Assembly (NCBI RefSeq): GCF_020379485.1
Contig: NC_063435.1
Coordinates: 1,054,001-1,118,000, forward strand
Reading direction: 5' to 3'
Source: Brassica napus
Lineage: Eukaryota > Streptophyta > Magnoliopsida > Brassicales > Brassicaceae
DNA: 64,000 nucleotides
A model generated the notes under the pieces. The model saw nothing but the letters and a program-made list of their open reading frames with translations. It made no database searches and was not told the DNA's origin. Both the position numbers and the translations under genes were made by a program. This document shows positions 48,501 to 64,000 of the stretch, one piece after another (the first letter of the stretch is position 1; each line of letters begins with the position of its first letter).

Positions 48501-51500
48501 AGCTTGATCCTATAGATAACCTACAAGGCAAAGATGTTTGATATAATATACACATCCATGTAAGCATAAAAACAAAACAAGAAGAGATACATGTTGGACT
48601 TTTTTGCATTACCTGGTCAAGATTTTGTGCAAGGCTGGAGTGATCAGTTGATTTAGGCACCTTAACCAACACAGAATAATACACTTTCTCGTTTCCTTTC
48701 TTCGACTTGTCTTTCACTGGTTCTTCAACCTCATCGATATATGCAACACGGAGCGAAGGGTATCTGCCGAATTGTAAAGAAAGCCATAAGTTTCAAACAA
48801 GTTTATAGAAAAAAAAGACAGCAAAAAAAAAGGATTGTTCTGCACACCTTGTCATAAGCCTTAATATATCCTGCGCGCGAGGATCACCGGATCGTTTATG
48901 AATACCATACTGTTGACATGATACAACGTATGTAAACTTCATGTCAGCAACAGCTTGGCACTGTGCCCATAGTGATCTTTCCCCTCTTGAATTGTTCTCA
49001 GAGTTTAGTTCTACAGCCTTGTAACCTTCCATCAAATCTGAAGAAGCAAATTTCAGAATGAGTCATTAGCATCAATAAGCCATTTGTCGTTTAATATAGA
49101 TTAACGAAAGAACACCTTCATGCATAGCCATGTCAAGGAATGCCTGAAGCTCCAATGCTTTTCGATAGTACATCATTCCTCTTACTGTTAAAAAAAAATA
49201 TCAAAAGATTTAACAACAAAAAATCTACTGTATCCATCTAAATTGCCAAAAGGGCATTATACCTGTTCTAGTCAAAGTCTGCCCTCTATATGAAGCCCAT
49301 AAACGAAGTTCCTCCTCTAATTCAACAGACTCTTTAATTTCTTCTTCATTTGACTTCACCCGCTCAAGGAAATTGTTCCATTCATCTACAGAATAAAAGG
49401 TCAGGTCCAAGACGTGGTTCAAGAATTTTAAGGTACAACTTTAAACAGAATGTAAATAAAGTTAACCTGGGAAAATCTTTTGTAGGTAAAAGAGGATTGA
49501 GACACCATCTTCATTTGGTGTGTCCAGGTCATGCATAGAAAAGAGGACCTCTTCAGTGTAATATGGAGTCAACACACTACAATAAGAATAACAAGGAGCA
49601 AAAAAACTTGGTCAGTTTCATAATGAAAAATGTCCATAAAATAATAATAAACTATTTGGAGGAAACTATCAGCTAGACAGTGTTTAACTGACCAAAATGG
49701 TGGATTCAAATATAAAAATGATATGAAATGACCAAAAAGGCTTACGAAAATGATAGCATGTTGCGAACTTTCGGTGCTGCAGGCATGTCCATGAACAATG
49801 AATTTGAGAAGAAAGAGATCCGCCTTCTTGCTTCCAAGTTAGAGGGCACATCCATGGCAGACTCTTTAGTAGTCAGCAATAGATACAACCGTTTGATCTG
49901 CACATACAAGCATTAAAATTTGAGCACAAGTAATATGAAGACTGCATGAATATGACATATGGCATTACCTTCTCTTTCCAAGCTTCTGTTACTGGTTCAA
50001 TAGGAAATCTAATGGCACCTGAAGATGCAAACAGCTGATATTGTTGTTCCAGAGGGACCATTCCCCCATGCCAAGTGCCACCATGACTCGAATCCACCAA
50101 GCTACAGAGACAAATTGGGTATATAAGAGATGTTGATGTTCATATGACAATGTATTGCACAAGAAAAACTTTGCCAACCTCGATATAGAATCCTCCATCA
50201 TAATGTCTCTTGTAACAACTTCCAGCATGTCTTGGAAGAGAATTACAACATGATCTCTATCATCAACATTGTTGTCTAGCTGCATGGGATAAAGAAACAA
50301 AGATATTGGATCAAGTGTCAAATAAATGAATTAAAAAGACTTTTAAAAAAAGAGAGTACCACAGGAAGAACATTACCAAGTATTTGATCAGCTTGACAAA
50401 GTGGTCATAGAGGCTAGGAAGAGAACTCATCTTGTACACTTGAATCAAATCACCTTTGTCTATATGTTCGTCAACCTCGGCGAATATGAACTCTATCACT
50501 CTGAAACACAGAGATGTATGTTGGCCATGAGATAGGATATAATGTTGCTATTATCAAAATCAAATGCAGATATGTAAGAGACATTATGGTTCCAATAACT
50601 TAACGCAACTTACTCTTTTTCACGGTTTCCCTGAACCAGAAACTTTATGACATTCTTGAATGATGCATAGCACTCACGGACAGCACATTTCATATAAGAG
50701 TCACTCTCAATCCTCTTCTTGAGCTCTCTGTCCTTCCCGTTGCTGTCTTTTGCCATATCCAATGCTATTGGAATCTACGGCCAAAAAAAAATAAATCAGA
50801 GAATCCTAAAGATTAAATTCCAATGTTGGTTATGTGAAGACAAACCTTGCTAGCCAATAAGAACGGAGGCCACTGTATGAGATCCAAATCACGGTCAGCC
50901 CAATATGGAACAAGCAGCAGATCCATCTCCCTGGAAAAGTCCAAAACGTTGAGTTCCACATAGTTCATTTTCAGCTCGGTATGTGGCATACAAAATTTAC
51001 CTATCACTTATAAGATCTTCCTCTCTGAAACTACTGATGATTGTGTTCCACAACTGTGCAAATCTTGCAGCTTCTTTCTCTTTGTTAACAGGTACCTGAA
51101 GTGAACATTCATGCAGTTAGTGAGAAGAAACGTTCATGATCGCAGTTTACTCGGTTCAACTAACCTTATCCTCTGTAAAGTTGTGAGATAAAGTTGCCCT
51201 TAATCCCTTCTTCCTCTGCTGGTTCTTTCCATCTGGAATCAAGCGGTCATTAAAAGCTCCAGGCAGTGATTCAAACCGTGATCTAAGCATTCCCAGTGTC
51301 CGAATCTGTAACAATTAAAAGAAAGGTAAGGATGAAGGGATCATCAATGACAATAAAAAGGGAAACCTCAAGTTCAAATACCTCTCCAAGGCGTCGGAAG
51401 GCACCGTATATACCTCCAAATATTGTGGAGAATATTGCATACCAAATCTGACTATCCATGAAGTACACCTACAGAGGGATGGACACAAAAATCAAAATCA

Positions 51501-54500
51501 GCAGAAGCACAACGTAGGGGAAGACGAGGAACAATGTTGGACGTGACTATGTTTACCAGAATAATAGGGGCCCAAAGAGCAATAACGACACCAATATTGT
51601 TTTTGGCTGCACAAGTAAAATGAAATGTGTGAATACAAGTAATATATTTTACTTCCAGTAGTCATGTAGTGTATGTGACAAGTCGTTACCACGAGGAAAG
51701 AACTCATGCCACTGAAAATCTGTCACACGGGCCCTCATGATAGCTTGTGTTGGAGCAACTAAAGGCTTGATCTGTAGCGATACCAATTTTATCAGACTCT
51801 TGTGGCAATAAGGAGCAGTTAATGGTTATCACAACTAGAGTAAGAGAAACATGTACCTCAATGTAGTAACTGAACGTCAGCTTTGTTGCAATAAGCAACA
51901 CCCAGAACATGGTATATCTACCAAAGGAAAATGTAAAAAGAATAAGTAACCAAAAGCCAATGATGTGTTAAAAATATAGTCCTTACTTGAAGAGGGAAAA
52001 TGCACTCTCATGCATTCCTCTGCCAACATAGAGTCTAGGCTGCAAGGTTAAATAAAAGACGGTTATTTATTGTCACACCAGTTATAATAAAAATTAAAAA
52101 CTGATGATTGTTTTCTAAGAATACCTGAGACCACCACATCATTAGCATAACAATTCTGTAGTTGGACCTCTCAAGAAACCGGCGTAACATAGGGAAAAGA
52201 AAGAACACTCCCGCGAGCATATTAGGCGCCAAGTAGAAGACCACAGCTATTATGAACAATGAAGGTGAGTGCATGGCACTCCCGAACCAACTCTTGATAG
52301 TTCTGGCGAATCCTGGAGGGTCTTCCCAGCTGTAAGCGTAAGTAACAGGCAGAATAATAACCCATGCTGCAGCAGATAGCACCTTCAGGATGTATCTTAG
52401 TTTAACATGTAGCGACATGCTTCGATGAGCTTTGAAACTAAGGATCACATCAAGAGAAGCTGCACAAGTAGTTTTTTAGTAAATGAGATTTCGTCACTCA
52501 AGTAAAAACTTATGAACATTGACCAACCTTGTCCAAGCTTCATTATTGCTGCTGTGATGAATACACTCAGAACTTTCTTGATGACATCAGCTCCAAAGAC
52601 CGAACTTGGTTGTCCGCCATCCCAAGCCATAATAATCATGGCCTTCCAAATTTTTATCATCAGCGTCACATCTTGTGTGAATAAGCATAAAAAGGGTAAT
52701 AACAAAATTGGGGAGAGTAATAATACCTGAAGGCACAGAATATAGAAGCTCCACATTCGATCGAAACTTCTAAAGACATGCCAGAAGGAACGAATCTCAA
52801 CAAAATTAACTTTCCCCACCCATCTATCTCTGGCCACAGCAGGCTTGCTGTTATCCTGTGATAATATGATAATAAACACAAGATGTTAGGCAAGTGTTAC
52901 AAGAACAGAGAAGATGTGTAGTTATTGTGTACCCCATCTTTTTCTGTATTGGGCTGATCAACATGCGGATAGAAGAAATCAGCATCAGCTCTCATTGGCC
53001 AACCTAAACGGAAACAATCAACTGACCTGCAATGTAGAAAACCATATGTAACTTAATCACTAAAGCTACTTATGAAAAGTGTTACAATTGTGTGAAAGCA
53101 GCAGATTAGATGGATATATCACCAAAAGTATTCATTCAGATCATCATAGTTCCTCCACTGAGAGTGCTTGGACTTGCCTTTCTTGCTCCTTTGAGACTCC
53201 TGTGAATGGTATATTATTATGTAAGTAAAAATATTAACAAGCAAAAGTAAAGAACACAAAATTTAAGCTATACCATGGCAATCACTTCATAGATAGGAGT
53301 CACAACTTTCCTCAGGAATGCATCTTCCTCGCCTCCATAAGCTGGCTTCACATTTTCTCCAGTCATGGGACTGACATTCCCAGCCAGCATACCGTAGAGT
53401 TCAAATGCCATCTGCAAAACCATGAAATAGAGTAGGAAGAAAGAATTAAAGAATGATAGAATAAAGAAGAAGACTATGCAACGTGAAACATACATGATGA
53501 TAAATGTAGCAGAGACACTCTGGCATGAATCTCAAGTTCGCTGCTTCACCCCAGATTAGAAGATATAGAGCCATATACAATAGTTTCCGCTGTTGCATTT
53601 CCTGTTGTATAGTTGGCAACCTGCAAGCAGATATGACATTTAAACATGTTTCTTCAAAGATTGTCGACACTAGAGTTTGTATAAACATTTAGCCACAAAC
53701 AAGAAACTTGATTCCCTGCTCATGAAGAATATAAGTCTAACCTTTCCTTAGACCAGTACCATACCATTGCACATTTCTTTAGATTTTCAAACTTGTAGCT
53801 ACTCTTGAAGGAACTATACAGAATCAACTATAGGTGTATAGGATTCACTTACCAAAGACTACTCTTTCGACCAAGGTATTTGCACCATTTCTTATAGTTC
53901 TTGAAGAGCTTCTTCATCACATCCGTCAGTGCTTGATCATCTAACTGTGAGAGGAAATACGTTTGTCATTCTTAGAACTAAACTTTATTGAAATAAAAGT
54001 ACGAACCTTTGGCTGCTGATCAGGCTTAGGAAACTGTCTGATATGCACATTAGCAAGTAACAAGATCAGGTGCTCCCTTTGATTAGCCACATTGTCTTTC
54101 TGCAGAATCATAACATACACATGACAAAACATTCACAGACTTATAGATTACTCTCAACTAAACTTCCCTGACTAATAAATTTACCTGAAAGCCAAACATT
54201 TCCTGAAGCCAATCAAGCATGTCTTCATCTTTCTTTTTCTTGTGACCTTCTGGCCATGGAAGACCTCTAGTGTTGCGAAGACCAAGAACAGCAGCTTGGA
54301 TCTGCACAGTAAGGATCACATTACCCCGCTGATATATAACAGTGCCCAAAGTTAAGACTAACCTCAGGGTATCTCATAATCGCTTGATTTGCACTATCGG
54401 GATCCAGAGGTAAGATATTATAGTGGACATACAACTGTGTCTTCTCAGCAACCTTATCTTGAGCTTCCAAGATCTGAAAAAAAACATCAAACTTCATTGT

Positions 54501-55378
54501 AACGTTGCACAGGAAATTGAAAAAATAATAATAAATGTCTCAATGAGAAAATACTAAACATAGTAAGGACTAACAAAGTTACCTCTCTGTCAACCTCGAT
54601 AGACTGTGTCAGATTAACAGCCTTCAACACCTCGAACAAGACATTGGCAGTTTGGTACGCTTTTGTCAGCTGAGCCCTGACAATTAACAGCACACAAAGC
54701 ATCAGTTAATAAATTAGTTGCTCTCGAACAGTGAATTGACATCTTAAGAGTCAAAAACAAAGCCATTTGAAGTAAAAGTTAGACGAACCGGTCAGCCTTA
54801 TCAGCAGCATTCTGCAAAGCTTGGATGTACTTCTTGTAGTAATGCTGATAAAAGCTTTGCATCTCCCGGGCGTCACTTTTCTTAACCCTCCCCATCAATG
54901 TTGGATCATGTTCCTGCAAAAAGACCACATTTGTTAAGTTCTTCCTACAAACATCGATAGCTACACAAAGCATTGCTATTTTAAAGAAAAGGCTCACTCT
55001 TTCAAGACGCTGTAGAAGAGCAGTCTTAAACTGACGAACACCTCTACCACTTGAAGTAGGATCCAGCCTGTGAGCTTTCTCGAATGCATAGAACCGACCT
55101 AAGTAAAAAAAAAAAACCATATTAACAAACAAAGCAGCAGCAGATACACAAACTAATCACAAGCCAGAGCAAAGTTGCTTACAGAGATAAGCAACTCTAG
55201 GGTTGCTAGATTCAACCTCATTAGCAACACGGAGGATAGGGGCAATCTCGACCAGAGAGGAAGGAACAACTTCACTGTCGAATGATTCTCCTAGATTACC
55301 AGCTGTCTGAGTCCGTACGATCCGTCGCTGCTGTGGCTGGGACGGTCCTTGGTCAGGACCTCCTCTCGTAGCCGACAT
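45590..55378 (-). CDS. CALS3: Callose synthase 3 (1,3-beta-glucan synthase, GSL12)
   Basis: A gene of about 40 exons spanning 9.8 kb on the minus strand, from [19 protein letters not shown] (55378) to ...[16 protein letters not shown] (45590), with a predicted size near the usual 1,950 residues. In order: the N-terminal Vta1-like region (54.1-55.1 kb), the FKS1 domain-1 (about 53.5-54.3 kb), the first membrane cluster (51.4-52.8 kb), the long cytosolic loop with the glucan synthase domain (47.5-51.3 kb, including [29 protein letters not shown] and [11 protein letters not shown]) and the second membrane cluster (45.6-47.5 kb). The enzyme makes callose from UDP-glucose at the plasma membrane; CALS3 controls callose at plasmodesmata and phloem. 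No frame break was noticed. One late intron (46150-46480) carries a MITE. Exact exon ends were only checked in places. Confidence 0.93.
46160..46455. mobile_element. MITE-like insertion in a late CALS3 intron
   Basis: The left part 'tcctaatttaactaccacttttc' is mirrored on the right by 'gagaagtggtagccaacttaag' about 250 bp away, giving imperfect inverted arms. The inside is AT-rich. This intron is clearly longer than most in the gene (about 350 bp against roughly 80-120 bp), consistent with insertion. Confidence 0.55.
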
Positions 55379-55577
55379 TAGTCCTGTCCTAAAACCTCCA
55401 GGTTCCTATTTGAGACAGAACAGCTCGTTAGAGACGGACAAGGTTAGATTAATAAAGAGCAGAGATGCGACATTGAAATGGAACATACAGAGAGATCCAG
55501 AAACCCTACCAATGGAGGATGAGCAAAGGAAAGCAGCGAAACTTTAAGCCTACTTAGCTGCTAAGTAGTACGCAAAA

Positions 55578-55590
<13 letters not shown>

Positions 55591-55611
<21 letters not shown>

Positions 55612-55670
55612 AGAGATGTGTCTTATGTGCGTGGCCTGAATGTTTGTTTTTTTTTTTTTTTTTTTTCATT
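55591..55670. repeat. (GA)n and poly-T tracts upstream of CALS3
   Basis: A (GT)n/(GA)n run at about 55576-55612 and a 21-base T tract at about 55648-55668 lie within 300 bp upstream of the CALS3 start codon, probably in the leader or proximal promoter. Confidence 0.7.
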
Positions 55671-56121
55671 TATCACCGTTTTAATAGAAAAAATTAAATG
55701 AATTTTAAAAAGGAAACTTTGGGAGTTCGTGTCGACAAAGAGGCTTTATGTTTGGTTTTAATTACCGTTATACCACAAGTTTGAAGATATGTTGGTGAGG
55801 GTAGTTTGGGGATTGTAATGGAGCATATTAAAAAGTAAGGTCCCACCAATCTTTGTCATCGAGACAAAAAAAGGTAAAAGGTTGTGAAAGGAGAGGGTAG
55901 TTTTGTAAAGTTCGTCGGAATTTCAAAAAAAGTCGAGATTCCGATTATTATTTAAAAAGAATAAGAAAGAAACCGTTTCCAATGAATGTCTTTCTTTGAC
56001 CTCGTATGACTCGTCATTTGCTTTTTCAATTTATTTTCACCGTTTTTTTATTTTAAATTACCGTTGGTTTAACAAGACTATAGGATTTGGCGCATTTTGT
56101 TAGGCTGTAATTTTGCTAACT

Positions 56122-56147
56122 AGGCTTTAACCTAAGGTGCAGTTGAA

Positions 56148-56186
<39 letters not shown>

Positions 56187-56240
56187 TTTAACCTAAGGTG
56201 TTTCAAAAAAAAAAAAAAAAAAAAAAGGCTTTAACCTAAG
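56122..56240. repeat. Three direct copies of an 18-bp word separated by poly-A tracts
   Basis: The word aggctttaacctaaggtg occurs at 56122-56139 and 56183-56200, and its first 15 bases again at 56226-56240. The copies are separated by 'cagttgaac' plus about 35 A, and 'tttc' plus about 22 A. The arrangement suggests repeated target duplication with nearly sequence-free poly-A insertions. Confidence 0.8.
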
Positions 56241-56629
56241 AAAAACATTCTTTAAAATGAGTTTAAAATATGATGACAGGTTTATAAACTCTGATTGTTT
56301 TCATATTATTTGATCTCTAATTGTTTTTTCGTCTTTACTACGTCCAGTGTTCAGATTGCTTTAGAGATACCGATTGAAATCCAAGTATGAGCTCATTTAA
56401 AACAAATCTATGACATAAAGTTAGATAAAGACAATAGAAACAAGACGTTGGGTCCATCCCTTGCTACCCATAAGAACAAAACTTGGGTTCACCCCCTATG
56501 GTGAACTCTCAAATTCACCTCTAGTATTACCACCAATCAAAGTGCCATGTAGGATTAAGAAAAAAAAAATATTAAAACTTAAAAAAAAAAGGAAAATAGC
56601 TTTAAAAAAATAAAAGAACCTCGCTAACG

Positions 56630-56866
56630 GTGTCTGTGTCGATGGCTTTCTTCATCACCACAGAGAAGATGGATCCTGTGTTTGTCAAGTTGAGTCTCCA
56701 ATTCTATGCTTTCAAATCGAATTCTGATTTCTTCTCCAATCCAAATCAACCCATGTACGTCTGGTTGTACAAACATACCATGACTTACTTCAAATCAAGC
56801 CCTGTACGTCCGGATATCGGATTAGTGTCAAAAGGGTTTGTCAAAGAGAGAACTCCAACCACATAA
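56630..56866 (+). other. Open frame of unknown origin inside the MULE
   Basis: A 78-codon open frame starting just inside the left TIR encodes MSVSMAFFITTEKMDPVFVK and continues to ...KERTPTT. I do not recognise a domain. It may be a second captured fragment, as it is on the opposite strand to the MATH fragment, or chance coding. No splice partner was found. Confidence 0.25.
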
Positions 56867-57079
56867 GCTGTCCGCCACACTACTCTGAAGAGGTTTACTG
56901 AATATTCAGATGTGATGAACTTGTTGTCAGGCCAGTTTCTACTCCCACAAAGCTTGCTCTTTTCATAGCTTTGTTCTCTGCTCGGCTTGATCTCAATGTG
57001 TCCTGCAAAAAGTATCAAATTTTCACCAGTTATTGACAATGACAATCAATTCTCATGTGTTTAACTTAAATCCAACATA

Positions 57080-57340
57080 CGTGTACGTACCAATTGTATC
57101 CACCGGCTGAGAAAGGATGTGACTCGTACTTGTCACCGTTGTCTTTGACCAGTTTGGACATAGTGTCAAACGACTCAAACTTCACACAGTACGTAACTGG
57201 AGGACGAGTTCTCGTCTCTTCCCTTATTGTTGCCGAGAGCTTCTTGTGATTCCTAGCAGGAACAGAGACAGAGCTCCTAATGTTGCAAGGAAGTATTCCC
57301 ACGTCCAACAATCCTTCTTCTATTACTGCTTCTGTCTCCA
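57080..57340 (-). pseudogene. Captured MATH-domain (TRAF-like) gene fragment
   Basis: Within the MULE the minus strand encodes METEAVIEEGLLDVGILPC followed by 'RPPVTYCVKFESFDTMSKL' and 'KDNGDKYESHPFSAGGYNW'. The latter two are the first strands of a plant MATH domain (the KFESF and YESxPFxxGGYNW signatures of RTM3/TRAF-like proteins). The match stops exactly at GGYNW, where a GTACGT donor-like sequence occurs (about 57085). The rest of the domain (the 'LxVYPxGN...' strands onward) is not found downstream. The open frame extends upstream to 57566, but without family resemblance. It is a captured partial gene, possibly transcribed from the element. Confidence 0.75.
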
Positions 57341-58324
57341 TTAGGTTTTGAAAGTTGTAGTAAGGTTTTGCAAATCTTATTACTACCACAATGAAAACAA
57401 GACAGAAGAAGCAGTTGACAAATATTGTTTCATAGTTTGTATTTTTTTTCTTTTCTTCGGTAAACTTTTTTTTTTCTTTTTCAAGTGTACTTGTAACGGT
57501 TTCTGAGTTGTGTATTTTATGAACAATTCTGTCAAGAGGTTCATATTCAAAGCTAACAAGACACAATAGTAAAACTTGATTGATGATTAACTTGCCTGAA
57601 TCTCAATGAGAACCGTGGCTATTACCTGAATGACAAGAAACCATTATTCTTTGTTGGAAAGAGACAACCTTGATTTACATAAAAATGACAAACTTGAGGC
57701 TACTACTTGAATGCTGACAATATTCTGTGTTGGAAAGAGACAAACCATTATTCTTATGTAAATCAAGTAAATCACCACCTAGAACTAGAATCAAGTATAA
57801 ATTAATTGATGATTAACTTGCCTGAAACAAGATTGAAACGATCTCAAAACCTAATTTGATGAAACAAAGAAACGTATGTTTCAGTTAACGGCGACGGTTC
57901 TTTTATTTTTTTAAAGCTATTTTCCTTTTTTTTTTAAGTTTTAATATTTTTTTTTTCTTAATCCTACATGACACTTTGATTGGTGGTAATACTAGAGGTG
58001 AATTTGAGAGTTCACCATAGGGGGTGAACCCAAGTTTTGTTCTACCCATAATTGCTATAAATACATACAAAGATTCCAGCCAAGAAGATCTTTTTTACAA
58101 ACACATAAACCGCATACTTTGTCACACCTGTTCAGTAATAATAATAACAAAAACATACTAACATCTATCGTGTGCTAAACTCCATATATAGTTAATTTAC
58201 CGTATTATGCATTTTAATGTCCTTTAAAATAAAAATTTAACAGTTAGATTGGGTTTTGATCCCGTTCTAGTTCGTGCATATACTAAAAAGCTGAAATTGA
58301 TCTTTTAATCACATGAACAAATAC

Positions 58325-58427
58325 TGGGCCCACATGTAAAAGAACACATAGATCATTTATGGTGAAAGGCCCATAATGGGCCCATATGTAGAAAACACAT
58401 GTAGTTCGGTTTGCGGTGAAAGGCCCA
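58325..58427 (+). promoter_or_regulatory. Cluster of site II (TGGGCC) elements upstream of PRP16
   Basis: TGGGCC or its complement GGCCCA occurs at 58325, 58368, 58378 and 58422, the last three within 'ggtgaaaggcccata' repeats (58361-58375 and 58416-58430). Site II motifs bound by TCP factors are typical of growth and RNA-processing genes. They lie 290-390 bp upstream of the start codon. Confidence 0.6.
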
Positions 58428-58718
58428 TATGCAAAAAGTCGGTTTCTCATGCGAAACTTATAATTAACCCACGCGTATAATGGACTCGCGTTAGTTTAAA
58501 GCTTTTTTTTTAAAAACAATTTGGAAACTCAGAAAAAAAAAAAGAGAGCTTCTGGAATAGCAACCTCACGCGCGCTCAGGGAAGAAGCCCTAACTAACTA
58601 ATCTCGCCGGAATCGCATCCTCGCCGTGACGTACAGACGACGAAGCTCTGCGTGGTTAGTTTCCGGGACGGAATATAGTTGTTTCCGAGCTGAAATCGAA
58701 CGATTCATCCACTTAGCA

Positions 58719-64000
<5,282 letters not shown>

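Larger units (their letters stand above)
56474..58042. mobile_element. Mutator-like (Pack-MULE type) element with 147-bp TIRs and 9-bp target duplication
   Basis: Near-perfect terminal inverted repeats lie at 56474-56620 and 57896-58042, beginning GAACAAAACTTGGGTTCACC. They differ by very few substitutions or A-tract length changes (for example one C/T in 'gtgccatg/gtgtcatg'). Immediately outside is the exact direct repeat TACCCATAA (56465-56473 and 58043-58051), the 9-bp duplication typical of Mutator-like elements. The 1.27-kb interior has no transposase but contains a MATH-domain fragment (57066-57566, minus). It sits between divergently transcribed CALS3 and PRP16. The similarity of the two TIRs suggests a fairly recent insertion. 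Confidence 0.9.

Overview
The window looks like nuclear DNA of a Brassicaceae plant, most likely Brassica or a close relative. Genes have GT-AG introns, intergenic DNA is AT-rich, and the recognised proteins are near-identical in order and sequence to a stretch of Arabidopsis chromosome 5 (recalled as about At5g12400 to At5g13010, ancestral crucifer block R). All Arabidopsis names and gene-order statements come from memory of those families, not from a search.

Layout, left to right: the 3' end of a DDT/PHD-finger protein gene (+); a complete WSD1-like wax ester synthase/DGAT (-) with a relic duplicate of its last exon downstream; a relic of a TPR/J-domain gene (-); NF-YA1 (-); a run of transposon insertions (hAT-like MITE-type element, a gene-capturing hAT element carrying a broken ATR2 fragment, a small TIR element) and a U6 snRNA pseudogene; the ankyrin/CCCH gene TZF8 (+); a five-copy ~355-bp tandem array; MYB46 (-); IRKI (-); an uncharacterised coiled-coil gene (-); a DRT100-like LRR protein (+); a GH127/DUF1680 beta-L-arabinofuranosidase-like gene (+) with three small repeats in its introns; the tiny three-exon peptide gene CLE40 (-); callose synthase 3 (-); a Mutator-like element with perfect 9-bp target duplication that has captured a MATH-domain fragment; and the first 17 exons of the DEAH helicase PRP16/CUV (+), which runs off the right edge.

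The genes do not form an operon-like unit. Several act in cell-wall and vascular biology (MYB46, CALS3, CLE40, IRKI, the GH127 protein, CUV), but their neighbourhood is inherited synteny rather than a functional cluster. Compared with the remembered Arabidopsis order, several genes are missing between conserved neighbours, as expected after the Brassica genome triplication. I see no new multi-gene system. The most interesting content is the two independent gene-capturing DNA transposons with exact target-site duplications, the decayed U6 copy, CLE40 with a changed CLE residue, an NF-YA1 with a shortened linker, and A-tracts flanked by direct repeats that look like almost completely 5'-truncated retroposition events.
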